64,000 nucleotides of DNA from Corynebacterium cystitidis (GTDB taxonomy: Bacteria; Actinomycetota; Actinomycetes; Mycobacteriales; Mycobacteriaceae): contig NZ_LT906473.1 in NCBI RefSeq assembly GCF_900187295.1, positions 496,001 to 560,000 on the forward strand, read 5' to 3'. This document shows, piece after piece, positions 45,937 through 54,223 of the stretch. The first letter of the stretch is position 1. Each line of letters begins with the position of its first letter. Under the pieces are notes generated by a model. That model worked only from the letters and a program-made list of their open reading frames with translations. It was not told the origin of the DNA and ran no database searches. The position numbers and the translations under genes are program-made.

Positions 45937-47208
45937 ATGACCTATCAGTACTCTGCCGCCGACGCTGCACGCATGGCCCCAGAAGGGGAGAAGGGCTCGC
46001 TGTTCGAGGACACCGAGGCCGATCACCGCAGCGTGTTTTCTCGCGACCGGGCCCGTGTGCTTCATAGCGCGGCGCTTCGCCGGTTAGCCGATAAAACGCA
46101 GGTGGTGGGCCCGCGCGATGGTGATACCCCGCGCACCCGGCTGACCCACTCCTTGGAGGTGGGCCAGATCGCCCGCGGTATCGGTGCTGGTCTTGGCCTG
46201 GACCCGGACCTGTGCGATATGGCGGGGCTTACTCACGATATCGGCCACCCGCCGTATGGCCACAATGGCGAGAAAGCGCTGAACGCTTTAGCTGCGGATG
46301 CCGGCGGCTTCGAGGGCAACGCGCAGACTCTGCGCATTCTTACCCGTTTAGAGCCGAAGGTGCTTTACGACGACCACTCTTTCGGACTCAACCTCACCAG
46401 GGCAGCGTTAGATGCTGCCTGTAAGTACCCGTGGGCGGCGACTAACCCGGATGGTTCGCGTAATAAAAAATATTCTGCCTATGACGAGGACGCGCACATT
46501 TTGGAGTGGATCCGCAAAGGCCACACTGATCGTCGTGCTGCGCTAGAAGCCCAAGTGATGGACTTTTCCGACGACATCGCCTATTCGGTCCACGACGTGG
46601 AAGACGGCATCATCTCAGGGCGTGTCACACTCAAAGTGCTGTGGGACTTGGTGGAGCTGGCGCAATTAGCGGACAAGGGTGCGGCAGCTTTTGGTGGTAC
46701 CGCCGAGGAGCTGTTGGAGGCGGCGGACCGTTTGCGTGGACTGCAGATTGTGGCTGATGCCGCCGACTATGACTACACCTTGGGCAGCTGGGTGGCACTC
46801 AAAAAACTCACCAGCGAACTTGTGGGCCGCTATGTGGGTGCCGTGACCACCGCCACCCTGGAATCTGGGCAGGACACACTGGGGCGCATGCACGGCGATC
46901 TTATCATTCCTGCCGAGGCCAACGCCGAAGTCACCTTGCTCAAAACCATTGCTGTGCTATACGTGATGGACCAGAAGGCACACCAGGCGCGCCAGGACCG
47001 CCAACGCGAGCGCATCAACCGGGTCCACGACTACCTCACTGCTGGTGCGCCAGGATCGTTGGACACGGTGTACCACCAGTGGTGGGTTGAGGCCGAGACT
47101 GACCAACAGCGGGCACGGGTCATCGTGGATCAGATCGCCTCGATGACGGAATCCCGCCTGGAACGCCTGGCTAAACGCTCCAGCGGGCTGTCTGGTTTCT
47201 TCGGCTAG
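45937..47208 (+). CDS. dgt: Deoxyguanosinetriphosphate triphosphohydrolase-like protein
   Basis: HD-domain dNTPase of 423 residues. Metal ligands sit in RLTHSLEVGQIARGIG and LTHDIGHPPYGHNGE; DFSDDIAYSVHDVEDGI is the third family motif. It hydrolyses dNTPs to nucleosides and triphosphate. The ATG has AAGG 8-9 bases upstream and TAAACT before that. Position close to dnaG and glyS is as in C. glutamicum. It ends in a CTAGC-rich 9-bp repeat shared with the opposing gene's end. Confidence 0.95.
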   Translation: MTYQYSAADAARMAPEGEKGSLFEDTEADHRSVFSRDRARVLHSAALRRLADKTQVVGPRDGDTPRTRLTHSLEVGQIARGIGAGLGLDPDLCDMAGLTHDIGHPPYGHNGEKALNALAADAGGFEGNAQTLRILTRLEPKVLYDDHSFGLNLTRAALDAACKYPWAATNPDGSRNKKYSAYDEDAHILEWIRKGHTDRRAALEAQVMDFSDDIAYSVHDVEDGIISGRVTLKVLWDLVELAQLADKGAAAFGGTAEELLEAADRLRGLQIVADAADYDYTLGSWVALKKLTSELVGRYVGAVTTATLESGQDTLGRMHGDLIIPAEANAEVTLLKTIAVLYVMDQKAHQARQDRQRERINRVHDYLTAGAPGSLDTVYHQWWVEAETDQQRARVIVDQIASMTESRLERLAKRSSGLSGFFG

Positions 47209-47211
47209 CCA

Positions 47212-47247
47212 GCTAGGACGGCTAGCACGGCTAGCACGGCTAGCGCA
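47212..47247. repeat. 9-bp tandem repeat, four copies
   Basis: GCTAGCACG-type units between convergent dgt and the ArsA-like gene. The flanks on both sides carry CTAGCCAGCTAGGACG, near the stop codons of both genes. Confidence 0.7.
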
Positions 47248-47253
47248 GAAGTG

Positions 47254-48219
47254 CTAGCCAGCTAGGACGTCAGCGATGTGCTCAAGAGCGCTGCGGGTTC
47301 CCACCTCGCTGGCAAGCCACGGGATATGCACGGTGCTAATGTCAGGGAGGTGCTCACCTAGAAGCGACAGAGCGGAATCTTCAATGGCGCGCCGCGCTTG
47401 AAGAAACTCGCCGTCACCAGCTGGGGCGCGCCTGTTCACCACCAAACCCGCCACGGTGATGCCGTGGCTGGTCAGTTCCTGGTGGAACTCCACCGTCTCC
47501 AGCACAGGCAGGCGCTCGGCGGTAAGCACAATATGAAACACACACTGTTCCGGATCAGTGAGCACGCCACGCAGAGTCTCGAAACGCCGGCGCCTAGCCA
47601 GCAACGTCGCACGAATCTGCTGGTTACGCCGCTCCAGCGGGTCCGTGCGAGTCGAGGCCACCGAATCAGCTGCACTCATGCCACGGACCAAACTGCCAAA
47701 CTTTTCTGACTTCTCCCGCCTGGCCAGCAGCCCATCGGTATACGCGGCCATCACCTCGGGCAGGGCAAGCAGCCGGGAGGTATGCCCCGAAGGGGCGGTG
47801 TCCACAATAATGTGGTCATAGTCGCTAAGGGATTCGTCGATAAGCGTGGCCAAACGCTCCAGAAACGCCGCCTCATGCATGCCCGGCGACTGACGAGCCA
47901 GCTCAAGGTGCTTATCTACCTCGGGGTAGAGGCGCTCGGCCATCATGCGGCGCATGGTGGTGCGCACGCCCTCAATGTGGGCTGTGGTGGTGCGCTCGGG
48001 GTCAATCTCCACTACATCGAGGCGTTCGGCGACGCGAGTGGGGGCGTCGGAAAGCGGCGTAGCCCAAATATGGCCCAGGTTGTGCGCCGGGTCTGTGGAA
48101 ACCAAGAGCACGCGTGCCGACGCGCGACTCAGCGCCACTGCCGTCGCTGCCACCAGGGTGGTTTTGCCCACCCCACCTTTACCGCCGAAAAACATCACAG
48201 GTGCAGTGGTTAGCAGCAT
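47254..48219 (-). CDS. ArsA/Get3-like ATPase
   Basis: P-loop ATPase of 321 residues with the deviant Walker A GGKGGVGKTTLVAA, Switch I STDPAHNLGHIW and Switch II DTAPSGHTSRLL. No arsenical-efflux genes are nearby. It is encoded directly after cory-CC-star, overlapping it by 10 bases, and after cstA; the conserved trio suggests a role in handling that small protein or the transporter. ATG 48219 is the start of the beta-strand preceding Walker A; an upstream in-frame start is less likely. Confidence 0.88.
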   Translation of the reverse strand: MLLTTAPVMFFGGKGGVGKTTLVAATAVALSRASARVLLVSTDPAHNLGHIWATPLSDAPTRVAERLDVVEIDPERTTTAHIEGVRTTMRRMMAERLYPEVDKHLELARQSPGMHEAAFLERLATLIDESLSDYDHIIVDTAPSGHTSRLLALPEVMAAYTDGLLARREKSEKFGSLVRGMSAADSVASTRTDPLERRNQQIRATLLARRRRFETLRGVLTDPEQCVFHIVLTAERLPVLETVEFHQELTSHGITVAGLVVNRRAPAGDGEFLQARRAIEDSALSLLGEHLPDISTVHIPWLASEVGTRSALEHIADVLAG

Positions 48220-48491
48220 GAGAAATTCTCCAACGGTGAACGCTCCATGCCCATCCGAGTATGCCACGAATGGAAGTCCTCGTAGACCAGCGGCAGCAAC
48301 TCGAGGGTGTAGTAGGTGGCGGGGTTGGGGATGCCCAGCGCTTCGGAGGCGACCAGCATGAGGAAGAGGTCATCCTCCTCCTGCTGGGAGCGGGCGAACG
48401 CGGCGCGGTAGGGCGCATGATACACCTCGTTCAGCCCGTCCGAGAAGGCGCGCAGGGTATTGCGCAGCTTATTCAGTGCGCCCGGTGCCAT
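48210..48491 (-). CDS. Cory-CC-star protein (small CstA-linked protein)
   Basis: Protein of 93 residues ending in Cys-Cys right before the stop (ENFSCC), the feature that names this actinobacterial family. It has a KLRNTLRAFSDGLNEVYHAP helix, a central helix with EEDDLFLMLVASEALGIPNP and the tail HTRMGMERSPLENF. It overlaps cstA upstream by 23 bases and the ArsA-like gene downstream by 10, so all three are one unit. Likely a partner of one of them; exact role unknown. Confidence 0.85.
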   Translation of the reverse strand: MAPGALNKLRNTLRAFSDGLNEVYHAPYRAAFARSQQEEDDLFLMLVASEALGIPNPATYYTLELLPLVYEDFHSWHTRMGMERSPLENFSCC

Positions 48492-50259
48492 CAGGATCCC
48501 GTGTGTCCAGGCGGGTGGAGCCAGTGGAATCGGCAGTAATAGCGCCGGCGGAGGTGCTCTCGGCCTGGCGCTGCCCAGGGACCAGCTCGTCGTCAGCCCA
48601 CTCGACCGGGGGCTGTTTGCGAGCGCGGCTGATGGCGGTGAAGGCCTCCACGATCACCCAGATCGCACACACGACGATGATGGCGTCAATGACCAGCAGC
48701 AACCAGTTGCGGCCCTCCCACAGGGTGCCAAGCTGCAAAATTGCCGCCCACAAGGACATGACGGTCACAAACACCAACGGGATCGCCACCGGAAGCGTCG
48801 GGCGGCGCAGCTGGGTAAGAATAACCACCAGGATGGACAACGTAAGACCAGCCATCAGCTGGTTGGTCGTGCCGAACAAAGGCCAAATGAGCATGCCGCC
48901 GGAACCGTCCGCACCTGTGGAGAAGGTCAGACCCAGGCCGGCACCCACCGCGATGATCGTGGCCACAAGCCCGGAGATCTTCACCCCCATGATGTCAGCG
49001 ATCTCAGAGACCACCATGCGCTGCAGACGCACACCCGAATCCATCGTAGTAGCCGCGAACAGCACGGCCATGGTGGCCAGGATGGTGGCGGACAAAGACG
49101 TCGGAATGCCCAAGCCCTGGTTCATTAGATCGCCACCGCCTTCGACGAAGGCACTCACACCACCGGCGTTCCATTCGCTATAGATTGCCTCCCAATCTGC
49201 CAGGGTGCGGAACCCAGATGTAGTAGCCACGATGGCGCCCAGAGCAAGCAGACCCTCACCGACCGCACCGAAGTAGCCCACGAACCGGGCGTCCGTCTCT
49301 TTATTCAGCTGCTTTGCAGAAGTACCTGATGACACGATGCCGTGGAAACCCGAGATGGCGCCACAGGCAATAGTCACAAACAGCAGCGGGAATATAGACG
49401 GAGTACCCTCAGGAACGTCCTGGTTAAACGCTGGTGCCACAACTTCGGGGCGGATAATGAAGAAGGACGAGTACAAAATGATCAAGCCCACAAATAGCTG
49501 CAGACCATTGATGTAGTCGCGTGGCTGCAGGAGCACCCAGACCGGCAGCGTCGAGGCGATGAACGCGTAGACGAATAAGATGATGATCCAGACACCACGC
49601 GCCGGGATGCCCATGACAGTCTCAGGCAAGGCTAGCGGGTACATGTCGCCGAGAATGATCAGGCTGTAAAGAGCAATCACGCCCACAACAGACACGATCA
49701 CCAGATTCCACTTGAAGCGGTAGATCGCCTGACCGATCAGCAGCGCAACAAGGATGGCACCCCACGTGGGGATCACCGCAGAGGGGCTGGCGATCAGCAG
49801 GTTAGAGATCACCACGGCGAACGCCGCGTTCACCATGAGCAGCAGCAAGAAGATAACCACTAGAAATAGGTTTCGGCCACGGGTACCGATATAGCGCCCC
49901 GAAAGCGTACCAATCGACTGCCCGCGGTGGCGCTGCGAAGCCCACAGTGCCCCAAAGTCATGCATGCCAGCGAAAAACACGGTGCCGAGTGTGACCCACA
50001 AGAACGCGGGGAACCAACCCCAGATCACAGCCACCGCCGGGCCCACGATCGGGGCCGCACCGGCAACCGAGGTGAAGTGGTGGCCCCACAGAACGTACTT
50101 GTTAGTGGGCACGTAGTCCACGCCATCTTCCATGGTGTGGGCAGGAGTCTTATAATTGTCAGACAGCTGGTAGACTTTCGAGCCCAAGAAGCGGGAATAC
50201 AACAGGTATCCACCGATCATCATGGTCAGCCCGATGAGGACTAGGACAAGTGAATTCAT
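48469..50259 (-). CDS. cstA: CstA-family peptide/pyruvate transporter
   Basis: Carbon starvation protein A, 596 residues with about 16 membrane segments. TNKYVLWGHHFTSVAGAAPIVGPA is recognisable in pieces (GHHFTSVAGAAPI and GPAVAVIWGWFPA), as are GMHDFGALWAS and SSGTSAKQL. Members import peptides or pyruvate. A short Ser/Thr/Asp-rich cytoplasmic tail closes it. It heads the unit with cory-CC-star and the ArsA-like ATPase. The leader holds AT-rich sequence that could be a regulated promoter, not resolved. Confidence 0.95.
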   Translation of the reverse strand: MNSLVLVLIGLTMMIGGYLLYSRFLGSKVYQLSDNYKTPAHTMEDGVDYVPTNKYVLWGHHFTSVAGAAPIVGPAVAVIWGWFPAFLWVTLGTVFFAGMHDFGALWASQRHRGQSIGTLSGRYIGTRGRNLFLVVIFLLLLMVNAAFAVVISNLLIASPSAVIPTWGAILVALLIGQAIYRFKWNLVIVSVVGVIALYSLIILGDMYPLALPETVMGIPARGVWIIILFVYAFIASTLPVWVLLQPRDYINGLQLFVGLIILYSSFFIIRPEVVAPAFNQDVPEGTPSIFPLLFVTIACGAISGFHGIVSSGTSAKQLNKETDARFVGYFGAVGEGLLALGAIVATTSGFRTLADWEAIYSEWNAGGVSAFVEGGGDLMNQGLGIPTSLSATILATMAVLFAATTMDSGVRLQRMVVSEIADIMGVKISGLVATIIAVGAGLGLTFSTGADGSGGMLIWPLFGTTNQLMAGLTLSILVVILTQLRRPTLPVAIPLVFVTVMSLWAAILQLGTLWEGRNWLLLVIDAIIVVCAIWVIVEAFTAISRARKQPPVEWADDELVPGQRQAESTSAGAITADSTGSTRLDTRDPDGTGRTE

Positions 50260-50401
50260 GGTTGCGTCTCCACTGTGATCAGAAATGCTTACACAAGGAA
50301 CGTGCCACAGTATCCCACAGTTGTAAAGGTCATACTCTTATTTTGCTCTTATTTTGTTGAAAATGACCTGATAGCGGGTGCACCCGCGTAGGGCCGGGGC
50401 G

Positions 50402-50457
50402 CTGTTCAGCCGGGGTGTTGTTTAGCCGGGGTGTTGTTTAGCCGGGGTGCTGTTCAG
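50402..50457. repeat. 16-bp tandem repeat
   Basis: About three and a half units of AGCCGGGGTGTTGTTT type, upstream of cstA. Confidence 0.75.
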
Positions 50458-50521
50458 AGCGTGACCTGCGCAGCGGAGCTGCCCCTGACTTCCACTAGTT
50501 AGTTTCCGAGCACATCTGACC

Positions 50522-50713
50522 GTGGTCCTTGCTGCTTTAATAATCCTGGGGCATATCTATCTCACCTACGCCATTGCCCCAAAACTAATTAAGCAGCTAA
50601 ATAGCCACTGCTATGCAATCATAGAGATCGCTGGACAACGCCACGAGATCCCACCACCGGTATCTCCAGAACCAATAATCGCATCATTAAGGAATTTCAC
50701 GCCGATGGACTAA
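50522..50713 (+). pseudogene. Gene fragment, copy 1 of a decayed membrane-protein relic
   Basis: An open stretch coding AIIEIAGQRHEIPP and then LRNFTPMD before a stop resembles a second fragment near 51154-51272, which codes AIIEIAGQRHEIPPQLSP and LRCFTSTG. Differences are often silent, so both descend from a coding sequence. A hydrophobic segment (VVLAALIILGHIYLTYAIA) precedes it here. No start signal is visible. Confidence 0.45.
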
Positions 50714-50778
50714 GCGAACTTGTGGAAGTCAGGACTTAGAGCTGTTCGCAGCCCAGTGCAAATTGCCGCCCAAACGGT

Positions 50779-50841
50779 GCGGTCGATGGATCCTGGAAAA
50801 GGCGGTCTAAAAACCTGGTTTTGAGAAGATTCATCGACCGG
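50779..50841. repeat. 63-bp palindrome-ended element R3
   Basis: Begins GCGGTCGATGGATCC and ends GATTCATCGACCGG. It is almost the reverse complement of R4 over its full length, so R4 is the same element in the other orientation. Inside, AAAACC-T-GGTTTT makes a second hairpin. Confidence 0.9.
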
Positions 50842-50861
50842 GATCGGGTGAGAGCTGGAGA

Positions 50862-51134
50862 GCTAGCAATAAGCCTGGCTTTTACAACGGTTTTGTGGGT
50901 TTTCGGTTTCAGTCTTGTTGACTTGGGTGTTTACTGTTGTGCGGTGTATGGCTGTTTTGGCGGACTAAGTTGGCGGTCGGTGATAGCGTCGATGTGTGGC
51001 TTATGTTGAGTATTCTCGAGCGCTATCTGGTGGGGCCAGTGTTCGGGGTACTGACAGAATCAGCTGCTTTATAAGTTTGAAAATTTTTAAGGACGTATAC
51101 GCTGATGAGGCAGCGTGGCTACGGGCCCTATGAG
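50862..51134. repeat. Flanking repeat of about 270 bp, copy A
   Basis: Starts GCTAGCAATAAGCCTGG and runs to GGGCCCTAT. It matches 53975-54223 and, past the IS element, 55668-55684, at high identity (a 5-base gap near 50940). It holds the uninterrupted site TGATGAGGCAGCGTGG where copy B carries the IS256 element. Confidence 0.85.
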
Positions 51135-51153
51135 GGTATCGACGAAACTTCTT

Positions 51154-51272
51154 TAATAGTCACCGCCATGCGATTATCGAGATCGCTGGACAACGTCATG
51201 AGATTCCACCACAGTTATCTCCAGACTGTGAAACGATGATCGCAGCGTTAAGATGTTTCACGTCGACGGGCT
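51154..51272 (+). pseudogene. Gene fragment, copy 2 of the decayed relic
   Basis: Codes a 39-residue piece with AIIEIAGQRHEIPP, then IAALRCFTSTG, and a stop. It has no start and is related to the fragment at 50522-50713. Upstream sequence matches the interrupted stretch at 55735 onward with a deletion of about 50 bases. Confidence 0.4.
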
Positions 51273-51535
51273 AAGCGAATTTGTGGAAGTCAGGGTGTGG
51301 GGCCGGGGGATTTCCGGCTCCTCGGCCTGGATTTCCGGCCGAGGCTTCGTGGGCGCGGATACTAACCATCCGCAGGGTATTTTCCGTGAGTGCATCGTTA
51401 GTATCGACGGCCTCTAACTTCACGTTTTCGCTTAGCGACGATCACCTTCGCAGGATGTTGCTGTGGTAAGTTCTGCGGGGTGTTGTGTGGTGTGTCATGA
51501 TTGTTGTTGCCGGTTCATTGTACTTGGGGGAGACT

Positions 51536-52216
51536 ATGGTTTGTTGGGCTCGTTTTGTGGCAGTGGTGGGGGTAGTTGTGGTTGCTGCATTGTTGTCGTC
51601 GTGTGCTGCGTCTGATGTGGGGTTGGTGCCGGTTGGTCCTGCTGTTGGGGCTGGTGGAGACGAACCCGCCGGGGCTGAGTCAGGTGGGTCAAGTGTTCCG
51701 GAGGGTGCTGGGGGGCAGGCTGGTTCGGTTGCGCCGGGTGAGGCGGTGGGGGCGTTTCATTTTGATTCGGGCACGTTGGAGATTGGGCCTTTTGATCCTC
51801 TTGAGGTTTATCCGGATGTGTTTGATCCGTGCCAGGAGATTTCGGCTGAAGAGTTCGCCGCTGCAGGATTTAAGACCGACGGGGTCACCACTCCGCTAGC
51901 CAATGGATCAATTCTCTCTTGTGTCTTACTTCCAGCGGATGAGGGAGGAGAGTTTGACATTATCCTGGCAGGGAATTTGGTCGACAGGCAAGAGATCTCT
52001 GAGAAGAACGGCATTTACTTAGACAACGTTTCGAAAATAGTTCCAGGAATGTTCCTCTATGTCGAAAGCGGAGTCGAAGAAGCAAATTGCAGCGCTGCAG
52101 TGTCTACAAAGCGCGGCCACCTCATCGCGTTCTCACTTGACGTGTACACGAAGAAAAGTCAAGACGATCACTGTAAAAATGCAATTCAAACTTTGGAAAA
52201 TTTAGCAAGGAGTTAG
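51536..52216 (+). CDS. DUF3558-like lipoprotein, copy 2
   Basis: 226 residues, with the same signal peptide and lipobox as copy 1 (ending LLSSC). The mature N-terminal half is nearly identical to copy 1, but from LSCVLLP onward the sequence changes (ADEGGEFDIILAGN here against DQITSHMSVILAGN) until the shared final DDHCKNAIQTLENLARS. The four domain cysteines are kept. Ribosome site GGGGGAG. Function unknown; see the variable-patch finding. Confidence 0.75.
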   Translation: MVCWARFVAVVGVVVVAALLSSCAASDVGLVPVGPAVGAGGDEPAGAESGGSSVPEGAGGQAGSVAPGEAVGAFHFDSGTLEIGPFDPLEVYPDVFDPCQEISAEEFAAAGFKTDGVTTPLANGSILSCVLLPADEGGEFDIILAGNLVDRQEISEKNGIYLDNVSKIVPGMFLYVESGVEEANCSAAVSTKRGHLIAFSLDVYTKKSQDDHCKNAIQTLENLARS

Positions 52217-52218
52217 AA

Positions 52219-53979
52219 ATATCAGTCGGGGGAAATAATCTCAATCTTGTTTTAGGGGATGTTGCTGCCGCTATCACCAAACTAGCGGAGCCAGCGACGT
52301 CTCTTGGAAACAACTCTCTGCAGGACTTGATGGTGGCATCACCAATTTTTACCAGCGTGTCGGGGTTGTGTGAGGTGGGGGAGGCGCATGGTGGGGTGTT
52401 GAGGGTTAATGGGGTGGAGTCGCAGAGGGCGTTTGCGGATCGGTTTGCTAATATTGCCGCCCAGTTGCGTCAGAATGTGGCGGATGTGGTTAATGCGGAT
52501 ACTCGTATTGGTCAGTTGATTGATGCGGTGGGGTTGCCTGCTTCTGGTGGTTTTGATTTTTTTACGAGGGATCATGGTGCTGATGTGGTTGATACTGAGA
52601 CTGCTGCGTTTGTGATGACCGTCCCGGTTGTTGCTGGTGTGGGTAGTTTGTCTGTGTTGGCTTCGCAGTATGCTGCGACGAATTTTGGGGTGCCGGAGTC
52701 GATGACGGGTCAGTGGTTGGCGTTGTCGGCGAAGGTGTCGGATGCTGTTGAGTGTCTTGATGGTGTGTTGGCGGATTTGGATAGTTCGTCTGATACTGAG
52801 GCGATTGCTAATGCTATGGGGGCTGTGCGGGCTCTTCAGTCGGCGGGTTCGGTGTTTGGTGCTAATACCTTGACGATGGGGGCTGCGACGACGAATTTGG
52901 GGACGGGGAGTTTTGCGTTGGGTCAGCAGGTGGTGATGGCTGCAAAGGCGTATGGAATCTTGTTGGCGACGCGTCCGGATGTGGCTGGTGTGTTTGAGCG
53001 GGCGTTTTTGGCGTCGTATCCGGCGACGGTGGCGGCTGCGTTGCCGCCGTCGATTCCGTCGATTACGCAGTTGTTGCCGTCGGCGTTAGATCCTTCGGGG
53101 GTGTCGGCAGGCAGTGGTGGTGGGGCTTTTCGTGGTGGTGATCCGGGTGTGGGGTTGAGTATGTGGCAGGATTTGCCGTTTCCAGCGGTAGTTCAGGAGG
53201 CGATGGAGCAGGTGGGGATGGTAGAGCAGGCGAGGATGCGTAATCCGTATGAGTTGGCCCAAGAGTTTGTGCGTGTGGGTCGGGATGATTTGGATGCGCT
53301 TGTTGCTGGTGCTGTGCCGACGAGCACGGCGTCGGTGGGTGGTCCTTCGCTGTCGCCGAGTGTGAATCCGGTGGGGACTGTGGGATCGACTCCAGGGTTT
53401 GTGGTTGGGTCAGGCACGGTTGGGTCAGGCATGGTTGGGGGCGTAGGAACTGGTGGTGCTGGGGTGGGTGCTGGTGCTGGCACTGGCGCTAGTGGTGCTG
53501 TTGGCAGGGGTGCTGTTGGCAGGGGTGCTGCGTTGGGTGGTGTTGGCTATGGTTCGGGCAACCGTGGTGGTTCTGGTGTTGGCGGGGGTGTGGGGCTTTC
53601 CGGGCGTGGTGCTGGTGGCACGGGTGGTGCCGGTGGTTCTGGTGTAGGGTCTCGGCCAGGTCTTGGGTCTGGTGTGGGCGCTGGTCCTAGCCCTGGTGTT
53701 GGTGCAGGCCCTGGTGCTGGTTCAGGTGCTGGTGCGACTACTGGTGTGGGAAGTCATGGTCGTGGTGGTGCACCTATCGGTGGGATGATGGGTGCAGGTG
53801 CAGGTAGAGCCGCAGGTAGGGGTACGGGCCAGCAGGGTGTGAAGTCGAGTTCTGTGCGTGGTATCAAAACCAGTGCGGTCGAGCGTAAAGGCAATCTCAA
53901 AGCTTTGCTAGGTGAAGGCCCCGAAGTGATCCCGGGTGTGATCGGGGCCTGGGTGCGTGAACCCCGCAACGACCGCTAG
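52219..53979 (+). CDS. Large PE/PPE-like Gly-rich protein, copy 2 (start codon altered)
   Basis: Same frame and length as copy 1 (586 codons), but the ATG at the matching position reads ATA (52219-52221) although AAGGAG and spacing are unchanged. The first downstream ATG in frame is at 52330 after a 36-codon loss, with a TTG next to it at 52327. The variable patch here reads TSLGNNSLQDLMVASPIFTS against EILGQSGNQFAFSTTSVFSP in copy 1. Either translation uses ATA or a later start, giving a protein without its N-terminal segment, or this copy is silent. Otherwise identical to copy 1 including the Gly-rich tract and GVIGAWVREPRNDR tail. Confidence 0.6.
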   Translation: MSVGGNNLNLVLGDVAAAITKLAEPATSLGNNSLQDLMVASPIFTSVSGLCEVGEAHGGVLRVNGVESQRAFADRFANIAAQLRQNVADVVNADTRIGQLIDAVGLPASGGFDFFTRDHGADVVDTETAAFVMTVPVVAGVGSLSVLASQYAATNFGVPESMTGQWLALSAKVSDAVECLDGVLADLDSSSDTEAIANAMGAVRALQSAGSVFGANTLTMGAATTNLGTGSFALGQQVVMAAKAYGILLATRPDVAGVFERAFLASYPATVAAALPPSIPSITQLLPSALDPSGVSAGSGGGAFRGGDPGVGLSMWQDLPFPAVVQEAMEQVGMVEQARMRNPYELAQEFVRVGRDDLDALVAGAVPTSTASVGGPSLSPSVNPVGTVGSTPGFVVGSGTVGSGMVGGVGTGGAGVGAGAGTGASGAVGRGAVGRGAALGGVGYGSGNRGGSGVGGGVGLSGRGAGGTGGAGGSGVGSRPGLGSGVGAGPSPGVGAGPGAGSGAGATTGVGSHGRGGAPIGGMMGAGAGRAAGRGTGQQGVKSSSVRGIKTSAVERKGNLKALLGEGPEVIPGVIGAWVREPRNDR

Positions 53980-54223
53980 CAATAAGCCTGACTTTTACAA
54001 CGGTTTTGTGGGTTTTCGGTTTCAGTCTTGTTGACTTGGGTGTTTACTGTTGTGTATGGCTGTTTTGGCGGACTAAGTTGGCGGTCGGTGATAGCGTCGA
54101 TGTGTGGCTTATGTTGTGTATTTTTGAACGTTGTCTGGTGGGGCCAGTGTTCGGGGTGCTGACAGAATCAGCTGCTTTATAAGTTTGAAAGTTTTTAAGG
54201 ACGTATACGCTGATGAGGCAGCG
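53975..54223. repeat. Flanking repeat, copy B (interrupted by IS256)
   Basis: Matches 50862 onward and lies directly after the second PPE-like gene; the shared GCTAGC overlaps its stop codon. Interrupted by the insertion at 54224 and resumed at 55668. Confidence 0.85.

Larger units (their letters stand above)
50260..51535. other. Accessory non-coding region with decayed repeated sequence
   Basis: No intact gene is supported. It holds a 16-bp tandem array (50402-50457), two related gene fragments, a 63-bp palindromic element (50779-50841) and one copy of a repeat of about 270 bp (50862-51134) that recurs at 53975. The unique leader of the duplicated lipoprotein gene starts near 51427. Confidence 0.65.
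51427..53980 (+). repeat. Duplicated lipoprotein/PPE-like cassette, copy 2
   Basis: Second copy of the cassette at 4615-7169, both genes of identical length. The two copies differ mainly in the upstream leader, in a lipoprotein patch near 51909-52160 and in a patch of about 60 bases near 52299-52361. The second-gene body is almost identical to copy 1. Confidence 0.9.

Noticed and set aside
53193..53969. Open frames opposite the Gly-rich tract (Pro/Ala-rich)
   Set aside because: They occur identically in both cassette copies, as expected from shared DNA, and have no ribosome sites.
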